The notes under the pieces were generated by a model that was not told the origin of the DNA, made no database searches, and worked only from the letters and a program-made list of their open reading frames with translations. Below are positions 7,665 to 16,714 of a stretch of DNA of 64,000 nt, piece by piece; positions within the stretch are counted from its first letter, which is position 1; each line of letters opens with the position of its first letter. Made by a program: the position numbers and the translations under genes. Source of the stretch: Bradyrhizobium sp. Rc3b (GTDB lineage Bacteria; Pseudomonadota; Alphaproteobacteria; Rhizobiales; Xanthobacteraceae); assembly GCF_900114915.1 (NCBI RefSeq), contig NZ_FOUS01000019.1:87185-151184 (forward strand), read 5' to 3'.

Positions 7665-8727
7665 CGCGGCGCTGACGAGCCTCTGCAATTGCCTGCGAGG
7701 CATGCCACCTGTCGATGTCGAGTGGACGTCCGTAATCGCGCTCGCAAATCAGACACTGACGACGCCGGCGCTCATCGATTTTGTCGACAAATTTGCACCG
7801 ATCCTTTCGGAGGACGTCTGCGGATATATTCGCCAGATCCACCGCCGGAACGTGCTGCGGAACAATCGGCTCGTCGCTCAACTCGAAGAAGCCGTCATTG
7901 CGATGAACGACCTGGGAATTACGCCGATCATGCTCAAGGGGGCATCGACCTTGGTGACCGCGCCCGAGGAGCGACGAGGCGTTCGGCTAATGTCTGACCT
8001 GGATATTATGGTTATGCCGGACGACGCCAGATTGGCGGTCTCCGCCCTATGCGTAATTGGCTACAATGTAGACTATGAGACCCCTCCTGAAAGCCCTAGA
8101 TGGCATGTCGAGCTAAATCGCTCGCAGGATGTCGGGACCATCGACCTGCAGCGGGCAGCTCCAGGTCCTGCGTACCTCTACCAGAGCTTCGGGCACCCGC
8201 TGAACCATTGTGTGCCGGCGCCGCTGGGGCGCGGACGCGTGTATATCCCCGCGCCCACCTACCGGGCGCTCATGTTGATCATCCATGATCAATTTCAAGA
8301 CTACGGTTATTGGCTGGGCGATCTCGATCTGCGGCACCTTGTTGAATTGCGCGATATGAGCAATTCTGCTGAGGGCCTGGATTGGAAAGAGCTTGCCTCT
8401 CTTGTGTCAGGCGAATTGATGAAGAACGCGGTTGAAACCCAGCTGTTCGCTCTTGCTGAGTTGCTTGGCGTCGAGATTCCGCAAGAGTTGCGCTCTCGGC
8501 TGATTCCCCGTCTGCAGTTCATGCGACAGTTGATGCAAGCACGATTTCCGGCCACACGCGTGCCCTTCCTCGCAATGATGATGCTGGATCTCGGAAACTA
8601 CCGGAAGATGGCGAATGACACCATCCAACCCACTGCGCGCCGGCGTGGATTGTGGTCCCTGCCGAGGATGGGAACCCTGCAGTTTCTGTTGAAGGCGGCC
8701 GTCGCGGTGCGCGCAGGGAAGGCCTAA
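7651..8727 (+). CDS. Nucleotidyltransferase-like protein (NTP_transf_5 type)
   Basis: A 358-residue protein of the uncharacterised nucleotidyltransferase family often found beside HprK-like kinases. The core motif is ITPIMLKGASTL followed by RLMSDLDIMV, where the Asp pair of SDLDIMV fits the metal-binding DxD of the nucleotidyltransferase fold; HDQFQDYGYWLGDLDLRHLVEL further on is typical of the family's second half. It begins inside the end of the kinase gene (ATG at 7651, 14-nt overlap). In lasso-peptide operons such proteins have been suggested to modify peptide or kinase product, but the substrate here is unknown. No precursor-processing protease, asparagine-synthetase-like cyclase or ABC exporter is adjacent. 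Confidence 0.85.
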   Translation: MARHSAALTSLCNCLRGMPPVDVEWTSVIALANQTLTTPALIDFVDKFAPILSEDVCGYIRQIHRRNVLRNNRLVAQLEEAVIAMNDLGITPIMLKGASTLVTAPEERRGVRLMSDLDIMVMPDDARLAVSALCVIGYNVDYETPPESPRWHVELNRSQDVGTIDLQRAAPGPAYLYQSFGHPLNHCVPAPLGRGRVYIPAPTYRALMLIIHDQFQDYGYWLGDLDLRHLVELRDMSNSAEGLDWKELASLVSGELMKNAVETQLFALAELLGVEIPQELRSRLIPRLQFMRQLMQARFPATRVPFLAMMMLDLGNYRKMANDTIQPTARRRGLWSLPRMGTLQFLLKAAVAVRAGKA

Positions 8728-8855
8728 AATCACAAGCTTCTCCGTAAAGGCGGCAGCTCCGAAGCGAACGCTTTCCATTGGCCGCGTTCCGAGCGGCTGC
8801 CAGCTTCCGTGGATCAAACGATTTCGCGCATGCGGGATTTGCAGTGGCAGGGCAA

Positions 8856-9239
8856 TCAATGCCCCTGACCACCAGCATTCTGGTCGGAGGCTTCACCGTT
8901 CTCGTGAATCCTGAACTCCTCCAATGTGTGCCCTGATTGTAGTGCGGCGACCAGCCAGCGCGGCTGTTTGCCACGTCCAGACCAAGTCTCTGTCGGCTTG
9001 AGAGGGTTGAAGTATTTCGGTACGACCTTTGGGTATTTGCGGCGGGGAGGCTGGCCTAGGCCCATCTCTGCCGCCCCGCTCTCGGGCTCACCGACCTGTT
9101 CCGGTTGATTGAGTTGCGCCAAGCGCTTCTCCAACTCCCGCTTTTCGGCCGTGATCTTTTCAGCAAGAATCTTTGTTAGCTCCTCGTGGAGGAGCCAAAG
9201 TTCCTCAAAATCCATGGTTTCGAGATCTTGCCTGCGCAT
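8856..9239 (-). CDS. H-NS family nucleoid-associated protein (first copy)
   Basis: A 127-residue protein with an N-terminal coiled-coil oligomerisation region (residues about 8-45, EELWLLHEELTKILAEKI) and a C-terminal DNA-binding region with RRKYPKVVPKYFNP and TWSGRGKQPRWLVAAL, the HvrA/H-NS alphaproteobacterial signature. The family binds AT-rich DNA and silences or tunes acquired and surface genes. ATG 9239 is chosen because the N-terminus then aligns with the paralogue at 9937; ATG 9215 is an alternative. The gene converges with the nucleotidyltransferase gene and is divergent from its paralogue across an AT-rich spacer. Confidence 0.93.
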   Translation of the reverse strand: MRRQDLETMDFEELWLLHEELTKILAEKITAEKRELEKRLAQLNQPEQVGEPESGAAEMGLGQPPRRKYPKVVPKYFNPLKPTETWSGRGKQPRWLVAALQSGHTLEEFRIHENGEASDQNAGGQGH

Positions 9240-9340
9240 ACGATTCTGGTCACCGTTCGACCCACGCCCCGACTATCTTGTCATCTCCACGCCGAGTATC
9301 GTTTCCGAGCGCCAAATCTGGGGATAGATCCAATGCTGGT

Positions 9341-9420
9341 TTTTCAAATTAGCGTGACGATAAATAAATAATATATTATTTAATATTTATTGCGAGGATT
9401 ATTTTCGTTATTTTTAATGC
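9341..9420. promoter_or_regulatory. AT-rich island upstream of the first H-NS gene
   Basis: Almost pure A/T from 9360 to 9391 (AATAAATAATATATTATTTA and more), which contrasts sharply with flanking DNA. It shares AATATATTATT with the island at 11849-11897. Likely promoter region and H-NS-type binding target. Confidence 0.4.
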
Positions 9421-9762
9421 CTCCGAAGAAAAGGGTCGGATGTTATCGATTGCCCTCTGGGCGCCTTCAGGAGGCGATCAGCCGGTTCATCGCTCGCGCG
9501 GCTGAATAGACTGATAGCCAGGCTTTGAAGCCACAAATCCAGCTGCGACGGCTCGCCCTCAGGCGTATTGCAGTCCCTCAGCATCCCGGATGCCGCGGGT
9601 CCATGGTCGCATTTCAGTAAGAGCGAAGCAGCGCGGCCCGCGTGCCGGATATGTTTTTCGAGGGCGCGGCATGGGAGGTCGATCCCACGCCAGACCCAAC
9701 GTGTCATTCTTCACTTGAGTCGAGACGTCGGTGCACGCAAGGCGCGTAATGTTACTTCGGCC

Positions 9763-9913
9763 GCTATTAAATTCAGCGGATAAGTTCATTTTTTTGTCTT
9801 GATCAGAACCGGCGGCGCAGTTATGTGGAGCACGAACCTGCCGTTCGGTTCCACATATTTTTGAATAAGCTGACCACTTGGTTCTTGATTACCCGGCCGG
9901 GACAATATTAAAT
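9763..9913. promoter_or_regulatory. AT-rich upstream region of the second H-NS gene
   Basis: Contains CTATTAAATTCAG, a run of seven T at about 9789-9795, and GACAATATTAAATGGG shortly before the start codon. Same word family as other operon heads here. Confidence 0.35.
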
Positions 9914-9936
9914 GGGCGCAACTACAGGATGCTAGC

Positions 9937-10305
9937 ATGTCGACCAAGAAGCTCGAACTAGAAGCGATGTCTCTCGACGATCTATGGTCGCTTCATGAGG
10001 AAATTAGCGGCATTTTGTCGGATCGGATTAAGGCCGAGAAGCAGGAGCTCGAGAAACGCCTGGCGGTTCTCGGCGGGGGGATGGCTGTGTTGGCCGAAGC
10101 AGGCGGGCCGGGCGTCTCGCCGACCGGCAAGCAGAGGCGCAAATATCCGCGCGTGCTGCCGAAATATCGCAACCCCCAGACTTCCGAAACCTGGTCAGGG
10201 CGTGGCAAGCGGCCGCGGTGGTTGGTTGCTGCCATGAAATCCGGCCGTCGGATCGAAGAGTTTCGCATAGGGGCAGCGACTCCGAAGCTTCGGCAGCGGG
10301 CGTGA
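9937..10305 (+). CDS. H-NS family nucleoid-associated protein (second copy)
   Basis: A 122-residue paralogue of the protein at 8856-9239. The N-terminal helix region (LDDLWSLHEEISGILSDRIK) and the C-terminal motif RRKYPRVLPKYRNP ... TWSGRGKRPRWLVAAM align closely with it; the Gly-rich linker differs. The family forms oligomers on AT-rich DNA. It reads toward the sugar transferase gene on the other strand, with a hairpin between. Two paralogues within 1.5 kb, at the edge of a polysaccharide locus rich in AT islands, suggest local regulation of that locus; this is inference. Confidence 0.93.
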   Translation: MSTKKLELEAMSLDDLWSLHEEISGILSDRIKAEKQELEKRLAVLGGGMAVLAEAGGPGVSPTGKQRRKYPRVLPKYRNPQTSETWSGRGKRPRWLVAAMKSGRRIEEFRIGAATPKLRQRA

Positions 10306-10307
10306 AA

Positions 10308-10326
10308 CCTCGCTGCGCCAGCGGGG
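10308..10326. terminator. Hairpin between convergent genes
   Basis: CCTCGCTG-CGC-CAGCGGGG forms an 8-bp stem (one G-T pair) with a 3-base loop, directly after the H-NS stop codon and about 35 bases before the stop of the convergent sugar transferase gene. No T-run follows, so it may be a stabilising or weak bidirectional terminator. Confidence 0.35.
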
Positions 10327-10360
10327 TTGCGGAGTCTGGGGCTTTGGGCGGGGATCGACC

Positions 10361-11830
10361 CTAGTAGGCGTTGCGGCCCCGCAAGACCTCCATCGGAGTT
10401 TGTAACACGATTGCGAGATCGAGCCGAAGACTCCAATTGTCGATGTACCAGAGATCGTACTGTACACGTGCTTCGATCATGGACGCTGTGGGTGTTGCAC
10501 CGCGGCAGCCATGGATCTGGGCCCATCCGGTCAATCCTGGCCTGACCCTGCGGCGAAACGCGTAGTTTCGCACGAGCTTGTCAAATTCCCCGTCGTGGGC
10601 CAAGGCATGGGGACGCGGACCCACCAGCGACATGCTGCCGTCAAGAACATTTAGCAGCTGTGGCAGTTCATCGAAGCTTGACCGCCGTAGCCATTTGCCG
10701 ACGCGGGTGACACGTCGATCGGCGTGGTGGGCCTGAAGGATCACGGGCCCGTCCTCGAGCACATGCATGGTCCGGAACTTGCGGATCAAGAAGGTCCGGC
10801 CGTTGAAGCCACAGCGCTTCTGCCGAAAGAATACAGGGCCTGGAGAATCCAGTTTGATCGCGACCGCGGCCAACGCAAGCAGCGGCGCAAGTATCGCCAG
10901 CGCGAGTCCCGCGCCAATAATATCAATCATCCGCTTCGTCGCGCATTCCAGCGGTGTGAGGGGGCCGGGCTGAAGTTCTACACAAACGGCGCTTCCAAGA
11001 CTTCGCGTATGATGTCGAAGCAATTCGGATGGTGTGCCGACCGGCACAAACATGATCGGGAACGGCAATACCCGTAAATCGGCAATGAGGGCCCGAAGTT
11101 CGTGCCATCGTTCCGGCTTAGCTTCCACCACAACCTGCTCAAGCTGGCAACTGCGAATGTAATCGATCACGCGGGCGGTGAGCCGCCTTCGACAGACCGG
11201 ACCAAAGCCCATTGGAGGCAAGCTGAACCGTCCCTTGACGCAATAACCGTGCATGGCGAGCGCTTCAGACAGCCCCGCGTTCTTCGATAGTGGTTGATCG
11301 CTGATCAGAACGATATTTGTCTCGGCGAACTTTCTGCCGCTGAGTCCCCTTCCGAGAAGCGCCTTGACCCCCCACCGCTCGGCCATAAGCAATCCGAGGC
11401 CCAAGACGGCGAAAAGCGGGGCTGCTTGCTGAGAAGACTCCGGGCGAACCGCAAAGCCGGACACGGCCCAGATGAAGAGCAACAACGACGTCCAAGCCAT
11501 ACAGACGACGCGTATTTGGTTTCGGAGGGCGAGGAGCTCAACTGGCTGATAAAGGCCCTGGGTCTTCAGCACGCAAACGAGATAAACCGCGCTTACTAGC
11601 GCCAAGCCAGTTGCAGCGCCCAAGTCGCCTGCGGCTTGTCCATTTTTAGCCTGATGCAGCAATGTGGAAGCGACGCTCGCAAACAAAATGGTCGCAATAT
11701 CCGCGCAGAGCGCCACGTATTCAACCGAGTCATAACGGAGGGGCCATTTGTGCTGGCGGGACACACCCGGCCCGGGACTGACACGATCCGTAACCTCCCG
11801 ATCGGGAAAATGTCGGTTCACGAAGTTCAT
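10361..11830 (-). CDS. Priming undecaprenyl-phosphate sugar-phosphate transferase
   Basis: A 489-residue membrane enzyme that starts repeat-unit synthesis by moving a sugar-1-phosphate (glucose or galactose in most relatives) onto undecaprenyl phosphate. The N-terminal third holds hydrophobic helices, the middle is a nucleotide-binding-like soluble domain, and residues about 295-489 are the bacterial sugar transferase domain with KRMIDIIGAGLALAILAPLL, SPGPVFFRQKRCGFNG, KFRTM, DELPQLLNVLDGSMSLVGPRP and a RPGLTGWAQIHG ending. It is the last gene of the minus-strand operon with the Wzy-like and Wzc-like genes and is preceded by its own AT-rich island. WcaJ/PssY-like class; sugar specificity cannot be read from sequence. 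Confidence 0.93.
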   Translation of the reverse strand: MNFVNRHFPDREVTDRVSPGPGVSRQHKWPLRYDSVEYVALCADIATILFASVASTLLHQAKNGQAAGDLGAATGLALVSAVYLVCVLKTQGLYQPVELLALRNQIRVVCMAWTSLLLFIWAVSGFAVRPESSQQAAPLFAVLGLGLLMAERWGVKALLGRGLSGRKFAETNIVLISDQPLSKNAGLSEALAMHGYCVKGRFSLPPMGFGPVCRRRLTARVIDYIRSCQLEQVVVEAKPERWHELRALIADLRVLPFPIMFVPVGTPSELLRHHTRSLGSAVCVELQPGPLTPLECATKRMIDIIGAGLALAILAPLLALAAVAIKLDSPGPVFFRQKRCGFNGRTFLIRKFRTMHVLEDGPVILQAHHADRRVTRVGKWLRRSSFDELPQLLNVLDGSMSLVGPRPHALAHDGEFDKLVRNYAFRRRVRPGLTGWAQIHGCRGATPTASMIEARVQYDLWYIDNWSLRLDLAIVLQTPMEVLRGRNAY

Positions 11831-11847
11831 TTCTCGGGCACCAGCGA

Positions 11848-11898
11848 GTTAATATTTAATATATTATTAATTAACTGAATTTATCAAGAAAAAAATAC
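11848..11898. promoter_or_regulatory. AT-rich island upstream of the sugar transferase gene
   Basis: GTTAATATTTAATATATTATTAATTAAC is nearly palindromic and lies between the Wzy-like gene and the sugar transferase. It suggests a separate promoter or regulator site inside the minus-strand operon. Confidence 0.4.
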
Positions 11899-11937
11899 CG
11901 ACCTTGGCTATCTAGCATTCCGTGCCCCCCGGAGGGT

Positions 11938-13977
11938 TTATCGAGATCCCTGTCGGGAGTTCCGCGCGTGTATCTTGTCGAGGTACGACGGATCCAGCTC
12001 CGAAATCAGGCTCTCGAGATAGACCTTTCCGTCGGCCGAAGCCGACCGGTATGCGGCCGCAAGCACCGGGCTCACGATAGGCTGATGCGTAACGACGAGG
12101 CTGACGTCTCGTTTGATCAAGTCACGGAACTCGAAGTCCCGTAGCACTGCATCTGTAGCGAGTGCGATGGACAGCCTCAACGGAAGCAGATCCAACTCGT
12201 TGGGCGCGGTGTACCACGACATCTTGAGCATCGCTGCCGTGCTAGACTGAGCCAAATTGTGCTTCGATGCCGCCGCGAGCAAGAGCCAAATGTCGCCGCG
12301 GAGGGGCGAAGAGCGCAATGCACGAGCAAACGCTTTTGAAGCCGCTGGAGAATCCGTCTTTTGCTCGTCCGCAGCTGGTGTCAAATCCCAACTGGATCTC
12401 GCTTCTCCTCGGAGAGATAAGTCTTCACGTGTCGCCGCAACTGAAACCGGTTTCGAGATCCCGTACGGCCATGGTGCTATTGTCGATAGGGCTGTCGACA
12501 AAGAAGATTGACCACCGAGATACCACTCGTGAGGGACCGTCCATACTGCCTGCATGATCAGCACGATTCCAAGCAGCATCAGGGCAGCGCGGGGCCAAAT
12601 GGCGGTCAATGATGACGCGAACTTTGGAAGCGGCGCCGGAGCCGGACCGGCCATCCGCTCCGAAGGCGCCTTCCATTCTGCGGATATGGCGTCTCGGCCC
12701 GCGCCGGGGAGGCTTTGAGCGAACGCCAGTCCAAAAAGCGCAGCGACCAAAAGCGACGCGCCCAAACCCAGAATTCCGTGATCGGCAAAGGCTAGTATCG
12801 TCAGCGCTATCGAAGCGCCCGCGCCCAGGGCCGGGTACACGTAATCGTAAGCTCGAGAAAGGGAACGCCTGACCAGAATACAGGCGCCGAGCATTGCTAT
12901 AATTACGAGGCCGCAAAGGAAGGCCCAGCCCATATCTATGACAATGGCCGCGGCGGCGGTTGGCCTTTCTGTTGTCGCGCCGGTTCCAACGTCGCGATAA
13001 ATCGGCAAGAGGACCGCCGAAGCGCCCGCACCGGATCCTGCCGGCGCGACGTCCTGCAGCATCCGTTCTGTCGCGATCTGGCTGCTCGTTGACAAGGCGA
13101 TCGTCAGATCGGTGTTCGTTCTGAACGGAATGACCGTGACGCTGGCGATAGAGAATATTGCGGCTGTTGCGAAAATGCCGGCGGTACCCCACAAGCCCAA
13201 GAACCACCTGCGAATAGCGAATACCGATAGCAAGATTCCTGATCCGAGGAGGGCAGAAACGATGGCGGTGGAGTTGGCCCGGCTGAGCAGCGCGGCCAGG
13301 CAGACGATCATTGCGATGATCGCCGCGAACAGAGCAGGGAGCGGGGCTGGCGCGATTGTTCCGGGCCGACTGTGCCGTCGTAGCTGATCGAGCGCTCGTA
13401 TTGCCGTCGCACAGGAAAGCAAAACGCCGAGCACAGCGACGGTTGAGCCATCGGGCCCGCCAATACCAGTTGTTTCCTTACGGAACCACATAGCAGTGGC
13501 GATCGTGGCTATCGACAGGAGAATATGAAGGACTTGCGCCGCGCGGTATCGATCAAGCGCGATGACCGCGGTGAGGAGGGCCGCGGCGAGCACTGCACAA
13601 TACTGCGAGAGCGAGACCATAGTCGCCCTGGTATCGACCGTGACTATTTCGGCGAGCGACTCGTTCAGGGCGGCCGATGCAGTGGCCCAAATGGGATTGC
13701 CGAATGTGCCCATGGGCATCGGCACTGCCTGTAACGCCATCCAGAGCGCCGGAGCCACGAGTACAGCGACGAGACCGGGCCGGAGCAGCTTGGAGAGCCC
13801 GAGGGAGGTGGACGATGGAAAGATCGCTACGACCAGCGCGGCCGTTGCAAGTACGAAGGATGCCAACACCCAGCTTTGCAGGCTTTCCGGCATCGCGAGC
13901 GCCGCGGTAATCGCCACGAACTCGGCCAACATGACAAGGCGGATAATCATGTGAACCTCATCGTGTGGTGCGGCCAC
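11938..13977 (-). CDS. Wzy/O-antigen-ligase-like polytopic membrane protein
   Basis: A 679-residue protein with about ten or more hydrophobic helices in the first 430 residues, another near residue 465, and a soluble C-terminal part of about 190 residues. Position between a Wzc-like co-polymerase and a priming transferase points to repeat-unit polymerase or ligase activity, but the usual Wzy/WaaL loop motif was not clearly seen. The ATG at 13977 gives MAAPHDEVHMIIRL; an alternative ATG nine codons later precedes the first helix directly. It starts 48 nt after the stop of the Wzc-like gene. The long C-terminal soluble domain is unusual for a simple polymerase. Confidence 0.75.
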   Translation of the reverse strand: MAAPHDEVHMIIRLVMLAEFVAITAALAMPESLQSWVLASFVLATAALVVAIFPSSTSLGLSKLLRPGLVAVLVAPALWMALQAVPMPMGTFGNPIWATASAALNESLAEIVTVDTRATMVSLSQYCAVLAAALLTAVIALDRYRAAQVLHILLSIATIATAMWFRKETTGIGGPDGSTVAVLGVLLSCATAIRALDQLRRHSRPGTIAPAPLPALFAAIIAMIVCLAALLSRANSTAIVSALLGSGILLSVFAIRRWFLGLWGTAGIFATAAIFSIASVTVIPFRTNTDLTIALSTSSQIATERMLQDVAPAGSGAGASAVLLPIYRDVGTGATTERPTAAAAIVIDMGWAFLCGLVIIAMLGACILVRRSLSRAYDYVYPALGAGASIALTILAFADHGILGLGASLLVAALFGLAFAQSLPGAGRDAISAEWKAPSERMAGPAPAPLPKFASSLTAIWPRAALMLLGIVLIMQAVWTVPHEWYLGGQSSLSTALSTIAPWPYGISKPVSVAATREDLSLRGEARSSWDLTPAADEQKTDSPAASKAFARALRSSPLRGDIWLLLAAASKHNLAQSSTAAMLKMSWYTAPNELDLLPLRLSIALATDAVLRDFEFRDLIKRDVSLVVTHQPIVSPVLAAAYRSASADGKVYLESLISELDPSYLDKIHARNSRQGSR

Positions 13978-14025
13978 TCCGCCGATCCACCGGCCGGAGA
14001 ACGCGGAGGCCGCTACGAGACAGCC

Positions 14026-16365
14026 TCAAGAGCCGGAAAGTCCATAACGGATGTAGTGGCTGTCATGATAATAGTAGCTCCGATGACCGTCATATCGAGC
14101 CATTGCCTTGGTATCGGTTTTGCTGAGCACTGCCCCAATGAGCGACTCGTGAATGTTGGGTGCTGTGTGCAGCGCGTGCTGCACGACATCTATTTTGGTA
14201 CGGCCCCATTCAACAACCAGAATGTAGCAGTCGATGAGAGAAGAAGTGGCTCGGACATCAACCAACGGGGTCAGGGGAGGAAGGTCGACGATGACGTAGT
14301 CATAGTCAGCTCGCAAACGGTCGAACAGCTTGCTTATCGCGTCCGCGCAAAGAATTTCGCTGGTGTGAAGCAGGGGTCCCCGCCGCACGGCGGGCAAAAA
14401 TGCAAGGTTGGTTGTCGGATCCCGCCAAATGGCGTCCGCCAGGGACCGGGTGCCGTTTGCAACTTCGATGATTCCGCTGACAGCCTTGGGCGCAAAGATA
14501 GCTGTTAGTGAGGGATTCCTGAGGTCGCAGTCGACGATGATGGCTCTCTTGCCGGTGTGCCCGATCAATTGCGCGAGCGAGGCCGCAATCGTGGTCTTCC
14601 CCTCATTCGGCAGGGCCGAGGTAATGCCGATGACCTGGGAGGAGATTTTCGCCGGATTGTGGTCGATGGCCAGCTTGATAGAACGAATTGCCTCCGTATA
14701 TCGAGATAGCGGCATCCCGACTACGGTTCGGTGAATTGCGGTTGGAGACGAAACTATCCGCTGCTGGTTATCATCGTCGGTTTTCAGGAGCCGAACTGAC
14801 GGCTTCGGAGACTTGCGGGCGGGTAACAACGGGACCATAGATAGGCAAGGCAATTCCAACACAGTTTCCAGTTGGGAGGAGGTACGGAAGACGCGGTCCA
14901 TGAGGTCTCTGAGGAGCGCCAAGCCGATGCCCACTCCAAGACCGCCAAGGATGCCCAGCGCCAGTACCAGCCTCGTCTTTGGCTTGCTCTTGCTTGGCGG
15001 CGGCGAAGCGGGAAAAAGGACCCGCGTTTCTGAGACAGGAAATGTCTCCTGCTGTGCGGAGCCCATGTAACGCTGCAAGAAGGTCTCGTACAGGCTGCGC
15101 AAGCCCTTCGCCCGGCTATCTAGATCCTTGATAGTCAACTCGGCAGAATTGACTGAACGAGACTGCGAAACGGCCTTGGACAGCTGCTTTTCGACTTCTT
15201 CCTGGCGCTGTTTGGCGAGTTCGAACTCGCTTCGGCTGACTTCGGCAAGTCTCCTGACTTCGTCGAAGACGGAGACGCGAAACTCCCGCGCGCGGTTGCG
15301 GACATTAACGACTGCCAAGTGGTCGCGACCGACCCTGGCGGACAACTCGGCCTCGCGTCTCATGAGTTCTAGATACTGCTGACGCAGCCCCGTGATGATC
15401 TGACTGTTCAGCGCATCGGCCCCGACGGCATCCAGATTGGCCATTGAGGCCGGATTTTTCGGATCGGAGGTGGTAAGGAGAGTTTGATAGCGAGCCAATT
15501 TGGCCGTGGCCTCGGAGGTCTGGGCGCGTGCGGCAGCCAATCGATTGTTGATCTCCGTGATCTGCTGCTCGTCGATGGGCTTTCCATCCAAAGAAACAAT
15601 ATTGTTCTGAGCCTTGTAGACGTCGACGGCACGTTGTGCAGCGAGGGCCTGGTCACCGAGGTCGCGCAGCCGCTCCTGCAGCCAGCTTGTTGCCCTGCGA
15701 TTTGCGTCGAACTTTGCGTTGAGCTGGTCCGCAACATAGGTCTTGGCGACGGCGTTGACGATCTCCGCGGCTCGAACCGCGTTGCTCGAATTGAAACTGA
15801 TCTCAATGATGTTGCTGTACCCGACACGTCCCGCTGAAAGTCGGCCGAGAAATGCGTCTACCATAGCGTCCGATGGTTCGCCCTGCGTATCCGAGGGCGC
15901 TTCCTTCTTCGGTCCATTCGAGGCAAATGACCGGATTCGCTGCCAGAGCGACTGTAGAGATGGCCCCGACGCCTTAAAGTCTGGATCGTCCGTCAGTTTC
16001 AACTGATCGATCACCGCAACCGCAATTGCCCTTGATCTCAGGAGCTGAAGCTGGGTCTCGATCTGACCGAGATCGTATGCCGGCTCGGCGACGAGCGATT
16101 GCTGCTGGACAAACTGGGGCCTTGGATTGGCTAACAGGATCTGAACCTGCGCCGTATAGGTTGGAGATACCAGCCGGAGATAGAGCACGCTGGCCGCAGT
16201 GATGAGTCCAGCAGTGACAAGGATCACGAGATATTGGCGTCGCAGAAGCCCGATCGCGAAATTGATGACGTCGTTGATCCCTCCGCTGTCTGCCTGGACG
16301 GGTTGAGCAAGCCCGTTCACCGCCAGCCGTAGTTTATCCGTGTGTTGAAGATTGTTCTGGAGCAT
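14026..16365 (-). CDS. Wzc-like polysaccharide co-polymerase and tyrosine autokinase
   Basis: Inner-membrane protein that controls chain length and export and autophosphorylates on a C-terminal tyrosine cluster. From the N-terminus: a helix with QYLVILVTAGLITAASVLYL, a Wzz-type periplasmic domain with long coiled coil, a second helix (LVLALGILGGLGVGIGLALL) and a BY-kinase domain with Walker A SALPNEGKTT, Walker A' IIVDCDLRNPS and Walker B YVIVDLPPL. The tail has a Tyr cluster (YDGHRSYYYHDSHYIRYG). An in-frame ATG at 16491 would add 42 residues, but these are encoded by AT-rich island DNA; ATG 16365 has GGATAGG six bases upstream and is preferred, giving 779 residues. First gene of the minus-strand assembly operon. 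Confidence 0.93.
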   Translation of the reverse strand: MLQNNLQHTDKLRLAVNGLAQPVQADSGGINDVINFAIGLLRRQYLVILVTAGLITAASVLYLRLVSPTYTAQVQILLANPRPQFVQQQSLVAEPAYDLGQIETQLQLLRSRAIAVAVIDQLKLTDDPDFKASGPSLQSLWQRIRSFASNGPKKEAPSDTQGEPSDAMVDAFLGRLSAGRVGYSNIIEISFNSSNAVRAAEIVNAVAKTYVADQLNAKFDANRRATSWLQERLRDLGDQALAAQRAVDVYKAQNNIVSLDGKPIDEQQITEINNRLAAARAQTSEATAKLARYQTLLTTSDPKNPASMANLDAVGADALNSQIITGLRQQYLELMRREAELSARVGRDHLAVVNVRNRAREFRVSVFDEVRRLAEVSRSEFELAKQRQEEVEKQLSKAVSQSRSVNSAELTIKDLDSRAKGLRSLYETFLQRYMGSAQQETFPVSETRVLFPASPPPSKSKPKTRLVLALGILGGLGVGIGLALLRDLMDRVFRTSSQLETVLELPCLSMVPLLPARKSPKPSVRLLKTDDDNQQRIVSSPTAIHRTVVGMPLSRYTEAIRSIKLAIDHNPAKISSQVIGITSALPNEGKTTIAASLAQLIGHTGKRAIIVDCDLRNPSLTAIFAPKAVSGIIEVANGTRSLADAIWRDPTTNLAFLPAVRRGPLLHTSEILCADAISKLFDRLRADYDYVIVDLPPLTPLVDVRATSSLIDCYILVVEWGRTKIDVVQHALHTAPNIHESLIGAVLSKTDTKAMARYDGHRSYYYHDSHYIRYGLSGS

Positions 16366-16439
16366 CACGTACCTATCCGACTGAGCCACGTTGAGGCCGC
16401 CCGCCAGCAGACCAGCGTTCAAGAAGGACGTACCAAGCG

Positions 16440-16714
16440 GCGAGGGATTATATACCTTATAAAAATCTACTTGCCAAATTAAATGAATCATCTATTAATT
16501 GAAACGAGACCGAAAATCAATGAACGCGTCATTTTGGGCCAAATCGTGGGAAAATAGTATTATATTTCCGTCACTTAAGGTCTATGCAGTGTTTTTATCA
16601 AAAATAATGCGATGGTTAGGGGCCGGTTTGGCCTGGCAAAGAATTAATTCCATCGGGGATTATGCCCTCCGCATGGAAACCCGATTCTGAAGTGAGGGCC
16701 GGCAGGAGTACCTA
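16440..16714. promoter_or_regulatory. Divergent promoter region between the Wzc-like gene and rfbC
   Basis: AT-rich throughout, with ATTATATACCTTATAAAAAT near 16447, CCAAATTAAATGAATC near 16474, TCTATTAATTG near 16491 and AGTATTATATTTCC near 16556. It separates the two divergent polysaccharide operons and carries the AATTAAAT word seen at other operon heads. Confidence 0.45.

Larger units (their letters stand above)
9240..9936. other. Spacer between the two H-NS paralogues
   Basis: About 700 bases with AT-rich stretches at both ends and GC-richer DNA in the middle. A minus-strand frame of 97 codons (9414-9707) is open but has no clear ribosome site and no recognised family. It probably holds divergent promoters for the two H-NS genes, possibly autoregulated. 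Confidence 0.45.

Noticed and set aside
9414..9707. Minus-strand frame of 97 codons in the H-NS spacer
   Set aside because: No ribosome site, no recognised motif and atypical composition; could still be a species-specific gene.
12425..13207. Second minus-strand frame inside the Wzy-like gene
   Set aside because: Out-of-frame with the membrane protein, Arg-rich and without motif.
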